Shown here piece by piece: positions 33,578 to 45,194 of a stretch of DNA of 64,000 bases (position 1 is its first letter; every line of letters starts with the position of its first letter). The stretch covers positions 3,100,001-3,164,000 of the forward strand of contig CP087209.1 in the NCBI GenBank assembly GCA_020912385.1, given 5' to 3'. A program made the translations under genes and the position numbers. Under the pieces are notes generated by a model. It ran no database searches. It saw nothing but the letters and a program-made list of their open reading frames with translations, and had not been told where the DNA came from. The stretch is from Neofusicoccum parvum. Taxonomy: Eukaryota; Ascomycota; Dothideomycetes; Botryosphaeriales; Botryosphaeriaceae.

Positions 33578-33600
33578 ACAAATTTGAGCCGCAAAACCTT
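33578..33600 (-). repeat. Partial inverted copy of the dispersed repeat
   Basis: ACAAATTTGAGCCGCAAAAC is the reverse complement of the inner part of copy D (GCGGGCTCAAATTTT), 36 bp away. The pair forms an imperfect inverted repeat. It lacks the TAGGGCGCAG end. Confidence 0.6.
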
Positions 33601-34226
33601 AAATTGCTGCTCAGTGATGTAACCAGAAGTTGGTCGCCGCGCAGATAGATAGCGATATAGGTTGGATTTGAATTCAGCGTCGCAATGACGTGGGGCCAAA
33701 TTAACGATCCAAGGCAATCTTTTAGTCGTCAGCCGTCGTTACTGCTTAGCTTAGGTTGCAATTATCTAGCTCATCTCAAAGAACGATAGAAGCGCTTTGG
33801 TCTTGGTACGAAGCAGGAAGGTTAATGATGACAGTAAATACCGACATCGGCACCAAAAGGAAAAGGCGTATGTGGAGTGAAGAATTGGAAACCCCCGCTC
33901 AACGCGGATAATCATGTATGCTTGTCACGAACTCCACCATCAGAAAAGAAAGAGAAAGACAACATCCATTTCAAGATGTTGCCGTACAACTTTAGCCACC
34001 CGTGTACAACGCCCCTCGTCTATCACGGCTCCGACTGCGTTTGGGTATTTCGTTTTGTTTTTTCTTCTCTCCACTCATCCATCATCAATACATCATAGTT
34101 CACATCCAATGTCCGGTTGGCCATCGTGCCAATCTTCGAGTTGTCCAAGCTCAACATGTATTGTTAGCTCTGCTGATCCCTCCGCAGAGGAACAAGGTTA
34201 GTCGGAATCACGTCACCAAAATTCGG

Positions 34227-35684
34227 CTAGAGCTCCTTCTTCGTGAAATGCTCAGGGGCGTGCGACGTCTCATAGTCGACGTGGACGTAGCAGCGCTCGA
34301 CATCGGGCAAGCTCTCCAGCTTCGTCTGCAGGGCCTCGGCGACGTCGTGCGTGTTGCGCAGCGTGTCCTCCGAGTCCATGACGATGTCGACCTCGACGAT
34401 GAGGCGGGGGCCCGAGTGCCAGGCGCGGACGGTGTCGATGCCGGTGATGGCGGGCGAGTGCGTCATCGAGATGTAGGTGATGAGCTGGAGCATGCTGGTG
34501 TCGGCCGAGACGCCGATGAGCAGCTGGAACTCGGAGTAGGCGGTGCGCATCCAGAGGAAGGTGATCAGGCAGGAGATGACGATGGCACCAACGGGGTCGA
34601 TGAACCACTTCAGCTTGGCACCGCCGACGGAGGTGAGGATACCGAAGCCGTTGATGAACAAGTCGTTGCGGTGGTCTTCCCAAAGAATGCGGACTTGGCT
34701 GTACTTGTTGCGGAGGGCCCAGCAGTATAGGAACAGACAGAACTTGGTGCCAAAGGCGGAGGCAACAGCGATGACGGATGGAACATGTAGCTTCTTCAAG
34801 TCCTCTCCGTGGCCCTCAGCCAGCTCGCGGCACGCCATGACAATAATAATGAGGGAAACGGAAGTCATCAGGAAGCAGAAAAAGATGTTGCCAGCGGTTT
34901 CGATGCGCGCCTTGCCCGAGGGAAAGCGGTGGGGATTGACGCGCTTGACTGCACGGTTAGCCAGGATGAGAGTGATATTAGACATGGGATCGAATATAGC
35001 GTCCGCCATGGTGGTAAACAGCGACAGGGAGCCAGACGAGATGGCGCCGTACAGCTGCAGGCCAACAAGGACAATGTTCGCGGCAAAGGAGCCCCAGACG
35101 GCAATCTTGAACTGGAGATTGTCGCCGCCCTCTTCTTCCTTGGCCTCGCGGACGTGCTCGGACACGGGCTTCAGCAGGCGCTCGATGTTCTCGTTCTGGT
35201 TCTCGTAGAAGGCCTCGACCTTCCGCGCCCGCAGCGCCTTCTTGTTCGTGACAAGCGGGCCGCAGCCATCGCGCTTGCGGGAGGTGTTCGCGCGGATGTC
35301 CTCGAGCTCCTGCTTGGGCTTGATCTTGTCGGCGAGGTTGAACGGGTCGTTGGCGCGGTCGTAGGAGGGCGGCGACTGGCGCTCGACGTCGGAGGTGTCG
35401 GCGGCGTTGAAACGCGCGAGGTTGCGGTGCGAGAGCGGGTCCTGGCCGGCGGCGTCGGCGGGTGGCGTCACAGGCTCGAAAGCGGTGCTGGTGCCGTTCT
35501 TGTTGTGGTGGGCGGGATCGGGTGTACCCGGGTGGTTCACGGGCGTCAGGGCGATGAATTCCGAGGCATGATGATGCGGCCTAGGAGATTCCGTGCGGTC
35601 GGATCGCGCGGCCTGCGTAGCCTGGGTTGGAAACGGATGCGGTCGCAGCGAGATCGAGTGGCGCAGATCGGGTTCCGAGTTCAT
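34227..35684 (-). CDS. Cation diffusion facilitator (CDF) metal transporter, Mn-type
   Basis: This membrane metal/proton antiporter has about 485 residues and no introns. The first ~170 residues are a hydrophilic cytosolic N-terminus (MNSEPDLRHSISLRPHPFP). Membrane segments follow, starting at FKIAVWGSFAANIVLVGLQLY. The metal-site motif in the second membrane helix is D-A-I-F-D (about residues 228-232), the DxxxD form typical of manganese-type CDFs rather than the HxxxD of zinc carriers. A second site is in HRNDLFINGFG. The C-terminal cytosolic domain (RLIVEVDIVMDSEDTLRNTHDVAEAL) has the ferredoxin-like dimerisation fold. The open frame continues far upstream through the antisense of the neighbouring helicase gene. 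I chose the ATG at 35684 because family-like sequence begins there and the shared promoter lies just beyond. The metal is inferred, not proven. Confidence 0.9.
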   Translation of the reverse strand: MNSEPDLRHSISLRPHPFPTQATQAARSDRTESPRPHHHASEFIALTPVNHPGTPDPAHHNKNGTSTAFEPVTPPADAAGQDPLSHRNLARFNAADTSDVERQSPPSYDRANDPFNLADKIKPKQELEDIRANTSRKRDGCGPLVTNKKALRARKVEAFYENQNENIERLLKPVSEHVREAKEEEGGDNLQFKIAVWGSFAANIVLVGLQLYGAISSGSLSLFTTMADAIFDPMSNITLILANRAVKRVNPHRFPSGKARIETAGNIFFCFLMTSVSLIIIVMACRELAEGHGEDLKKLHVPSVIAVASAFGTKFCLFLYCWALRNKYSQVRILWEDHRNDLFINGFGILTSVGGAKLKWFIDPVGAIVISCLITFLWMRTAYSEFQLLIGVSADTSMLQLITYISMTHSPAITGIDTVRAWHSGPRLIVEVDIVMDSEDTLRNTHDVAEALQTKLESLPDVERCYVHVDYETSHAPEHFTKKEL

Positions 35685-36056
35685 GGCTGCTGATGCTCGC
35701 CTGGATGGCAGAGGTGTTGAGGAGGGAGAGGGGTCGAAAACTCGGCCCAAGGCGAGCAGTGGCACTTGACCGCTGCAGCTCTCGCCAAGTTGCCAATTTG
35801 CCCTCGAGCTGCTCACCAAGCAACAGGAGCCCGATAGCGAATCGGCCGCCCACGCGTCGTGATTTGCCGCCGAAAGAGGATAGTCGTCACGTGCTGTGGC
35901 GCTGCGCTGTGGCGTCGGGCCCGCGCACATCCGGCCCGCGCCAGGCGGTGGCGGTGCTGGTGCCAGCGGGGGCGGTGGGCGTCGCGTCGGCAGAATAATC
36001 GTCGCCGAAACTTTTTTGGAGCGCAGTGCAGACATCGAGTCTCCGCGCCCGCAACC
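35685..36056. promoter_or_regulatory. Bidirectional promoter region, CDF transporter / DRS1
   Basis: A 372-bp interval lies between divergent start codons. It is GC-rich with no obvious TATA box. Open frames crossing it are non-coding extensions. Confidence 0.6.
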
Positions 36057-38578
36057 ATGGCTCCCCGCGACCTCGACGACGACTTTGTCCTGACCATCTC
36101 CGACAATGAGGACAACGTGCCCGACCTCGACGGCGAGCCCGACGCCCCGCTGCCCTCCGCCAATGCCAAGAAGCGCAAGCGCGACTCCTCCGCCGCCGAT
36201 GCAGACGTAGACGGGTCCAAGAAGAAGAACAAGAAGGGCAAGAAGCAGAAGAAGGCCCCGAGTCCGTCGCCCGAGCCCGAGGAAGACGATGAGGAGCAGG
36301 ACTGGGCTGCCGGCGGCGAGGACGACGGCGCAATGGCTTCCGACTTCGAGTTCCAGGCCGGCGATGTCGATATTGGCGTGGTGGACGACTTCGACGGCTG
36401 GGGCTTGGGAATCGACGACAAGAAAAAAGGCGGCGACAAGAAAGCCGTGGATATCGACGAGATCATTGCGCGGAGGCGGCAGAAGCACGAGGCTATCGAG
36501 AGCAAACAGAAGAAGGTAGAGAAGGATGCTGACAGTGACGACTCGGACGCAGAGTCTGATGCTGGCGAAGAGTTCACTGGGATTGAAGAGGATGAGACTA
36601 TGGCCGACGATGGTTTCGGAATGGGGGCTCAAGATGCAGAAGAGTCGGGCGACGACGAAGAGGATGACGATGACGAAAGCTCCGACGACGATGAGGAAGA
36701 TGATGCGGAGGAAGAGGACGAGGACGAGGACGAGGAAACTGCAAAGCCGGTGGCACATCCCGATGATATGGAGTCTGACGACTCGGATGGCGAAGAGACA
36801 GAGGACCCAGTCGAGGCAGAGCGCAGAAAAGCATTCTTCGCTCCCGAGGAGAACCTCGACGGCTCGAAACCCCCGGTTGCCAAGGGCAAGGGCTCTTTCC
36901 AGCACATGTCCTTGTCACGGCCAATTCTCAAGGGTCTGGCTGCTGTTGGCTTCACCGAGCCGACGCCCATTCAGACCAAAACAATCCCTGTGGCTTTGCT
37001 GGGTAAGGACGTTGTCGGTGGCGCTGTCACTGGTTCCGGTAAAACTGCTGCCTTCGTCATTCCTATCCTTGAGCGTCTCCTCTACCGGCCGAAGAAGGTT
37101 CCCACAACCCGCGTGGCAATCCTGATGCCCACTCGTGAATTGGCGGTCCAGTGTTTCAACGTCTCAAAGAAGCTCGCTGCCTTCACAGACATCACCTTCG
37201 CCCAGATTGTTGGTGGTTTCAGTCTCAGAGAACAGGAGAATATTCTAAAGCAGCGCCCAGACGTCGTCATTGCTACTCCTGGTCGTTTTATCGACCACAT
37301 GCGCAACTCCGCCAGCTTTGCAGTCGACACCTTGGAGATCCTTGTTCTTGACGAGGCCGACAGAATGCTTGAAGACGGTTTCGCCGACGAACTGAACGAG
37401 ATTCTCACCACCATTCCTAAGTCGAGGCAGACGATGCTTTTCTCTGCCACCATGACGGACACGGTCGACAAGCTCATTCGTGTTGGCTTGAATAGGCCCG
37501 TCCGCCTGATGGTTGACGCAAAGAAGGCTACGGTGTCTGGCCTTGTGCAAGAGTTCGTACGCTTGAGGCCCGGCAAGGAGGAGAAGAAGCTGGCAGTTCT
37601 GATGCACCTCTGCAAGACGGTGTACACAGACCGCGTCATTGTCTTCTTCCGACAAAAGAAAGAGGCGCATCGCGTGCGTGTCCTTTTTGGGCTCTGCGGC
37701 ATCAAAGCTGCTGAGCTGCATGGTAGCATGAGCCAAGAACAGGTAAGACCACTCAGCTTCACGGCGTTCTCTTGAGCAGTCGACTAACATCTCTCCAGCG
37801 TATTGCAGCCGTCGAGTCTTTCCGTAGCCAAGGCGCATCCCACCTCCTCGCGACCGATCTCGCCTCCCGTGGTCTCGACATCAAGGGCGTCAGCACCGTC
37901 ATCAACTACGGCGCCCCGCAGTCCCACGACATCTACCTCCATCGTGTCGGTCGTACCGCCCGTGGCGGTGCCACCGGTCGCGCCTGCACCATCGCCGCCG
38001 AGCCGGATCGCAAGGTCGTCAAGGCGGTCGTCAAGGCGGCCCGCGCCCAGGCGGCCCAGGACAAGGCGGCGCCGCCCAAGATCGTGTCGCGCCAGGTGCC
38101 GTTCGACGAGATCGACGCGTGGGACGCGAAGCTCAAGGACCTGGAGGACGAGGTCGAGGAGATCCTGCAGGAGGAGAAGGAGGAGAAGGCCATGGCGCAG
38201 GCGGACATGGAGATCCGCAAGGGCGAGAACTTCGTCGTCCACGAGGCCGAGATCATGAGCCGCCCCAAGCGCACCTGGTTCGAGTCCGAGAAGGACAAGC
38301 TGGCCGCGAAGGACGCGGGCCGCAAGCAGCTGAACGGCGAGGCGGTGGGCGTCAAGGCTGAGAAGAAGAAGCTGAGTAACAAGGACAAGAAGAGGCTGGA
38401 TGCCACCAGCGAGCGCAAGGAGGGCGCGGGGATGGGCTGGAAGAAGGGGAGGGCGGAGCGGGCGGGGAAGGGCGCCGTGGAGGAGCTGAAGAGGAAGGGG
38501 AAGAAGGGCGGGAAGGGGGGTGATAAGAAGAAGGTGGGTGGGGGGAAGAAGATGGGCGCGGGCAAAGGGAGGAGGTAG
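36057..38578 (+). CDS. drs1: ATP-dependent RNA helicase Drs1 (DEAD-box, ribosome biogenesis)
   Basis: This nucleolar helicase is needed for 27S pre-rRNA processing and 60S subunit assembly. It has about 821 residues in two exons (36057-37742, 37799-38578). The 56-nt intron has GTAAGA, a GACTAAC branch and CCAG, and joins HGSMSQEQ to [12 protein letters not shown]. The N-terminal ~280 residues are strongly acidic (long Asp/Glu runs) with Lys clusters. The helicase core is complete: Q motif near [13 protein letters not shown], motif I VTGSGKT, Ia PTRELA, GG, TPGR, motif II DEAD (about residue 432), motif III SAT, then [13 protein letters not shown] and [10 protein letters not shown] (motif VI). 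The C-terminus has DRS1-type [18 protein letters not shown] and a very basic Lys/Gly-rich tail. It diverges from the CDF transporter. Confidence 0.95.
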
Positions 38579-38921
38579 AGTGGTGAGGGGCGTTAATATC
38601 AATAAAATTCGGGGTCTTTCTGTTGGAGAATCATAAATTACTTTTCTCTGATGTTGCAGGTGTTTAGCCAAGTGTTGTTTAGTTCAATTCCGTCTGCCCT
38701 GCTGTCTTTCTGTCTGATCCGCTGATCCCATCCTCCTAGTGGTCATAAGCATTCCACGCTTCACTTGCTCGGTCGACACCACCCTCAGTTAAGCGCCTCC
38801 GTCTTGTAAATTCCTTAAATAGTTGGAAGCTTCGTCTTACTAAGCAGAAATTATAATGCACGCGACCAACGCAGGCATGAGAGATCCTCACCGTCCCGCA
38901 CGGTGAATCGACGCGAAATTG

Positions 38922-38948
38922 ACTGCGCCCTAAAAATTCAACTTGAAG
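38922..38948 (-). repeat. Dispersed repeat copy E (minus orientation)
   Basis: ACTGCGCCCTAAAAATTCAA on the plus strand is the reverse complement of the TTTTAGGGCGCAGT core. Its start lies 150 bp before copy F in the same orientation, similar to the A-B spacing of about 160 bp. Confidence 0.7.
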
Positions 38949-39071
38949 AAAATTATTATCTCTATCTATGCATAATATTTCTATTTTTATTGAAGGCTCC
39001 ATCTGACCGGGGAGCCGCCTAGATTCTCCAATGACGCAACCGTTCGCCTAATTTGCGGCTCTGAACCTGTG

Positions 39072-39110
39072 TACTGCGCCCTAAAATCAGAGTCCGCAAA
39101 AAATTGAAGC
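39072..39110 (-). repeat. Dispersed repeat copy F (minus orientation)
   Basis: TACTGCGCCCTAAAATCAGA followed by GTCCGCAAAAAATTGAAGC matches the reverse complement of copy D over about 37 bp with few differences. A TA dinucleotide directly precedes the CTGCGCCC end. Confidence 0.8.
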
Positions 39111-39378
39111 TTTCTCCTTAGCCCTAATCTACCTCATCCAGCGACATCTAGTCCAATTCAATATTTTTCTTAACTAAAAAAAAACACAAGAGTCACAATC
39201 CTCAGATCCATGTAGTCAGGCGGGTTGAGTGTCCGAAAGAACAGAAAAAAGCTCGAATTCTACATCCCGGCGCCTACCAAATGCTTCAACTTTTCCTTTC
39301 ACCTACATAAAACCACCCCAACACGAAACCCCCCACACGCGCTCAATACAACCAACCCCATCTCTCAATCCTCCCCCC

Positions 39379-42300
39379 TTACTGCAGCATCCCCTCCAAA
39401 CTCTCCCCCAGGATCTCCTCGATCCTCCTGATCCACCTGAGCGTCTCCCTCTCAACCTCCTCGTCGTCGTCCTCCTGCAGCTCGCTGATGAACGGCAGCA
39501 TCTCCGGCAGCAAGCCGAGCCACTCCTCGCCGAGCGCCTCGGTGAGCGCCTGCTGCGCCTTGACGGCGGCCAGACGGGTAGGTGCAGCGTCGGCGCGCAT
39601 GAGCTTGAGGATGGCGGTGTTGAGCGCCTTGTGGTGGTCGGCGGAGTGGGCTGCCGCGGCGAGGGCGGTCAGGGCGGGGATAGCGTGCGAGTGGAGGAGC
39701 GGGAGGGTGGAGGCGGCAGGGAGTTGGGCGAGGAGCGGGGTGGAGATGGTGGAGAAGTGGGAGGGTGCGGTCCAGAAGTCTGATGTGGTGTTAGCGTTTC
39801 TGCCAAGTTCGGGTGGGAAAGGGGACTGGGTGTGGTGACTTACCGTCTTCGTCGTTCTCGAAGCTCTTCGTCAAGGCGCTCAGCGCCGCCTTCAGGAGCG
39901 CTGTTTCCTCGGCTCCAGCGTCGGCTGTGCGGCTCAAGACCTCGGCGGCGAGCTCGAGCACGTAGCTTGAGTAGCTCGTCACGATGCTGCGAAGCTTGTC
40001 GAAGAATGTGCCTAGGAATACGAACAGACTGGTTGCACGCAGCATGCGGCCACGGACCTCCTTCTTGGGTAGGGTGGTGGCAGCCCACTCGACGAGGCGC
40101 ACGAAGAAGGGTCTGAACGACGCGTCGTTCAACTTCATAACCATAGTGAGGGCGACAGAGTTGATTTGCTCTTCGAGCTCCTCGACTTCGCTGAGGGTGT
40201 CGTCTTCGTCGTCTTCGTCGGAGGACGACTGCTTCTCCTCGATCTGCGTGCGACGGAGATCGAACGCCTTGAGGAAGAAGCTGAACAACGTCTGCGCGTT
40301 CTTGCCAACGACAGACTTTGCACGCGTCTCGAGAGCCGTGTGCAGCATGGAAAGGTGTTCCTTCGGTGCAGGGTAGCCGGCTGTCACTGCACTGCTCCAG
40401 TTGCGGTCGAGCGCAGCGAAGCAGTCCTTTGCATCGATCTGCTTGGCGGCGAGCTGATAAAACTGCTCACGGTTCTCGTCCGCATCTTCGCTGAGTTCGG
40501 CAGCTGCAGATTTGTGCGAGAGCTTTAGTGCCGAGTCGAGATAAGAGCCCGAGAAGATGTACGGGACGCGCTCGATGATACAGCATAGGAGGGAGTAGAC
40601 AGCGTTGTGCAAACTCTGCTGCTTGGAACCAGCATCGATGCTCTCCTCGAGATACTTAAACGCTTGGGGCAGAACCTTGGGGACGAGGGGAATGAAGTCA
40701 TCCTGCAGGATTTCCACAGTAGATGCAAGGCAGAGGAGAGAGATAACGCGCAGACGGTCGTCGGAGCTTCCTAGAGCCTGCTCACCAGCAACGACCTCGG
40801 CGGCCGATGCCACGACCGCAGTATCCTTCTTGCCGAATTTCTCCGAGATCTGGTCGACACACGCAACAGCAGTGTGCTTGAGACTGATGTCTGCAGAGTT
40901 CTGGATGACAGACGTGATGCGAGGCAGGAACTCAAGCAAAGCAGTCCGAGCAGCAACATCGGATTGCTTGACATTGATAGCCTTCGCCTCGACAACCCTC
41001 AAGGCCGTGCGGCGGACATCATTGCTAGAATGGCTCAGCAGTGTTTCCGCAGACTTAACGAGTTCGGCCGTTGGTAGAAGACGGAGAATGCTGGACAGAA
41101 CTTGAGCACAAGCGTCCTTTAGGTTCTCTTGGTCTTTGAACTTCTGAGACATCTGGATTGTCTTCTCGAGAAGTTGTGTAAAGACGTTCCGTACTGCGGT
41201 AGCATCCTCACTCTCCTCTCTCAGAACTCGCAAGACCCTGTTGTGGAGCTGGCCATCCTGGAGCAAAGCGGACAGGGCTTCAAGAAGAACAATTGCCGTT
41301 TCCTGGATCTGATCCGCATTCTTCTCACTCAGTGTGAAAAGGACCTCGGACATTGTGCGCTTCGGTTTCAGAGCATCCTCAATGAGATCGAGATACCTCC
41401 GGGAAGCCCTTAGGTTGGTGACTGGATCGAACATCCTCATGAGCTCTGTGGCGAAACGACGTACAGCGGCGTCGCGAGGGTACTTCTCGAGGAGCATAGC
41501 AAGAATTGCAAAGAGCGAGTCGTCAGGCCCCAGTTTCTTCGTAAGTTGACCAAAGAGTCCGAGACGGCGGTGAAGGGGAATATGTTCATAGGCCGCAGTA
41601 AAGCTGAGCAGAAGATCAGCAGCACCGAGAACAAGGTCCCGCTTCCTTTTCCGCAAAGATGCGGCAAGAGGAGGAACCACGCGCGAGACGGTCTGGTCGA
41701 CAACGTGCGCAGAGTAGTCGTCGCTCTGGCGAAGGATCGAAGAGCCCATGAACGTGAATATAGGCATGACGCTGTGGAGCACGACATCAGGTACACATGT
41801 AGCCAAGCTAGAGATGAGCAGGAGCGCAGAGTTTTGCACCTGGGGATTGGAGGTATGACGGACGCAGTCGACGAGGAGATCAGCACGGATTGCAGCCTGG
41901 TCGATACCTGCTCCCGTTGCCTTCATCTTGTCGACGATCGCCAGCAGGGAGCCGATGATGAGGCTTTGGAGATAGACCAGGCTGGAACTCGTCTGAATCT
42001 TGTACTGCTGAAGCTCGCCCAGGATGTGGAACAAGCCACGCAGTAATGCAGGATGGTTTTCAGGAGAAGAGCTCTCAACAAGCTCAAGAACCAAAGTAAG
42101 CTTCTCAAGAGCTCTAGTTGTCTCTTCGGTGTCGCGAGTATCGAAACGGGCCATTTCGGCTTTGCTGGTCCTCCTCCTCTTAGCCGCCGGTGGGTTCTCT
42201 GGTAGCTGGACAGCATTGGGGACGTCATCAAGGAAGGAGGTCAGAACCTCGGTTGGCAGTTCGACAGTTCTTAGGGTCTCAAGGGCATTCTCTTGCCTGG

Positions 42301-44901
42301 TCTTAGCGAGTGAATCATCAGACGAATCCAGAGCAAGACCCAGGAGGAACTGAGCCGCCTCCTGCTTCATGCCTCCCTTTAGCGAAGACCAAATCGCGCG
42401 CAGGCGCTCGAACGCAGCCTCCTGGATATTGGGACGATCTGTGCCAAACTTGCCCTCGATAATTCTTTGCAGCAGGTGTAAGCCTTCCGAATCGCGAGAG
42501 CCGATAGCGCGGAGATGAAGCTTATCTACTTCCACCAATTCAAGAGACTCGAGACTGCTGATAGCAGTGGCCTCCTTCTTGGGAAGAGAGAGCCATTGCT
42601 CCACGGCAGGGAGCATGATCTGGACGCGGGAGCTCGATCCGCTCTTGCCAACCTGGTCAAAGAATGAGAACAGCCGCAGCCTAATGCTAAGCAACGGCGT
42701 GTTCACTGCATGACTGCTCAGGAAACCACAGAGAGAGGACCTCAGAGAAGATTTAAACTCCGGGCCACGTGATGATGCGCCTGGGTGTTTCTGCGCGCGA
42801 TCGTCCATGGCACTCTGGAAGACTCGCTTGATATGATTCGCGTCCAGTGTGCATTCTTCCAATGTAGGTACTACGGCAGTAGCCAGGACCTTGGAGGCAT
42901 CCTCGGTAGAGAGCCACTTGATGGACTTGGAGGAACTTCCGTATATCGTCTCCCGACTCCAGACTGCCGCCTTGCTCCCCTTCTTCGCAGGGAGTTTCCC
43001 GGAAAGAACTGCAGCAAACTCTGCGGCGGCCTTGCGAACACCTGCGGAGCTATCCCCAAGACCATTGACGACGTAGGGAATGAGGGTCTGGAAGTCGGAC
43101 TTGTCTTCGTCGAGGGTGTCTAGCCATTTGCTTGCCAAACCCAGTGATGTACTCCTTGCCAAGGCTGGTTGTGATCCACACCAAAACCGAGCAAGGAAAG
43201 TCAAATAGAGTGTCTCATTCTCAGAGAAAAGAGGGAGCTGGGAGAACTTCTGAAGACTATCTTGAGAAGTTACGCACCGCAGGAAGGCCTTCGAAAGAGC
43301 TTCAAAAAGTTCAGACTCGTGAGAAGCCAAAAACGATATTTCGGAGGCTTTTGAAGGCAACGAGGAGAGAACGTCTTCTACGGCGTCCGGTAGTGCGGGC
43401 AGGGAATCCTCCATGTCGACATCGTCGTCGTCGTCTTTTTTGGGCTCAGAGGCTGGTCGCAGCACCGTCTTAAGCTGCATCTCCAGTTTGTCTATATCCA
43501 TACCTTCACCCTCAATGACCTTGGAAATCCTTTGCCCAATGATCGGAGACTGGTTGAGACGGATAATAAAATCGGCTAGTTGGTTTCGCTGTTCCGAAGT
43601 GACGTCCGTGGCCTCGTCGATCCTCGAAACGGTGACGAGGAGAAACTTGATGATGATACCAGTCTGCATATCATCGTACAGTTGGGCCTGAAGAGTCTTC
43701 TCTACGAATTCCAACCACGCCGAACTGTCGGAAAATGCCGACTTTCCATACCTCTCGGAGATACCCAAAACGCAACCGAAAGCCAGCCTGTCAGCACGAC
43801 ACTGCCGTGAAAGAGCCAAGAACCTGTCGGCCAAGTTGTCCTGCTTCAGCAAACTCCGCAGAACAGCTTTGGGTAGTTTTGCGCTCCGTCTCTCCTGCGC
43901 TAGGATGGCGAGAGATACCAACGCATGATCCAGGGTCTCCAGTGTCCAGGTCGAGGTGATGGCCTCCATCATACCATTCAGCAGCTTGTCCTCCAATGAT
44001 GCCTTGGTTGCCATGACAGTCATGATCATATAGCAGCCAAGCTTCAACTCTGGTGCATTCTTCAAACTCAATGCTTCATTGAGGACTGGCAGTATCCGGA
44101 GGATGACATCTTCCTCGCGCTGACGCTGGACATTGCCTCTGCCTGCCTTAGCCTCATCAAGCATGCCGTCCATAGCTTGAGTCGCCACACTGGCCCAGAA
44201 CGAGAGTAAAGCAGGCGATTGCTGATGAGCCTTCGTGACATTCAGCACATATGAATTGAGAGCTGATAGAAACGCGGGAGTGTGGGTGGCCGTGTAGACG
44301 ATGGTCTGGCGCGGAGGGCTCGCCCGCGAGGTTATGAACGGGAAGAGGAATCGATAGGTCGGCGAAAATTTGCGCGGGAGGATGGAGAGGAAGGTCAGGA
44401 AAACCGGAGTGCTATGATACGGGAGGAAAGTGAGGATGGCGAAGTCGGTGTTGTACTCGTGGATGCTATCATACAGCAAAGATTAGCGCAACTCTAGGTG
44501 GATGGTTGGTTGGAGGAGACGCACCGGAAGCGCCGAACGAGCCATTCGACAGCCTTGACCGCAGGCTTCAGCAGTAACCTGGCGCCAACCAGGCCAAGGA
44601 AGCGTTCCAGAACGGTGTCTAGCTCTTCATTTTCCTGCTTGGTCATCTGGGTCCGGTCCTCGGTCTTGCTCTGCTCGCCGAACAAGTTTTGCGCGAAGGC
44701 GGCGAAGCGGGGGTCCAGCATGCATAGCTCCTGGAAGCCTTCGTGGCATATCTGGTAGACGGTATTGAAGTCCTGCGAGGCGGCGACCTTGGGCTCGAAG
44801 AGGAGCGACTTTCCATGGGCGACCTTCTGAGCTTTCAGGTCCAGTTGGTGGGTGCTCGAGGCCGCAATCTGGGCGAGCTGCTGCTGGAGGGCAGACGTCA
44901 T
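39379..44901 (-). CDS. utp10: U3 snoRNP / SSU processome protein Utp10 (HEATR1)
   Basis: This large nucleolar scaffold of the t-UTP/UTP-A subcomplex couples rDNA transcription to 18S rRNA processing. It has about 1,799 residues in three exons (44901-44525, 44465-39844, 39779-39379). Introns 44466-44524 (GTGCGT...ATAG) and 39780-39843 (GTAAGT...TCAG) join VRRFR to IHEYN and NDED to DFWTAPSHF. The N-terminus is diagnostic for Utp10: MTSALQQQLAQIAASSTHQLDLKAQKVAHGKSLLF in essence, then FNTVYQICHEGFQELCMLDPRF. The body consists of HEAT-like alpha-helical repeats with acidic loops. The C-terminal BP28CT region includes FRPFFVRLVEWA and ends with an acidic ELQEDDDEEVERE helix. Its length matches fungal Utp10. 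It is divergent from NRDE2, only 293 bp away. Confidence 0.95.
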
Positions 44902-45194
44902 GTTGGCGGGAGAGAGTCGGAGGCGAGGTGCAGCGCTCCGTCCATGGAAAAGAAAGGCGGCGGGCGAGACTGGGAATGCTGCGCGCCGTGGGCAGAGGAA
45001 GCAGCGTGGGCGCGCGTGGGCGTGGATGCGATGCGCGCGGCTTCAGAAAATGCGCCCACCGCCCCAACTTTTTCTGCCGCCCGGGGATCCGCCGACGCCC
45101 GCTGACCTCACAGCTCCAGCCGCGCCGCAACCGCCATCTCCCCAGGTATGTGCTTGTGCGCACCGCGGCCCTGCGCCAACGTCGCCGGTTAACC
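44902..45194. promoter_or_regulatory. Bidirectional promoter region, UTP10 / NRDE2
   Basis: Only 293 bp separate the two start codons, so the two RNA-related genes must share promoter DNA. No TATA box seen. Confidence 0.65.

Larger units (their letters stand above)
32056..34226. other. Long convergent intergenic region, AT-richer, with repeat fragments
   Basis: About 2.2 kb lie between the converging DUF4045 and CDF genes. The first 0.6 kb looks like 3' UTR with T-rich runs. From about 32.9 to 33.9 kb the sequence is visibly AT-richer and holds two or more copies of the dispersed repeat plus an inverted half-copy. The longest ORF (32600-32956, minus) includes repeat sequence and has no domain. 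It is probably degraded mobile-element material. Confidence 0.6.
38579..39378. other. Convergent intergenic region with two repeat copies
   Basis: An AT-richer stretch between the converging DRS1 and UTP10 genes. It holds two same-oriented copies of the dispersed repeat 150 bp apart (listed separately). No credible ORF. Confidence 0.65.

Noticed and set aside
35685..36905. Upstream continuation of the CDF transporter frame to 892 residues
   Set aside because: It runs through the shared promoter and the antisense of the DRS1 acidic region. Family-like sequence begins only at the ATG at 35684.
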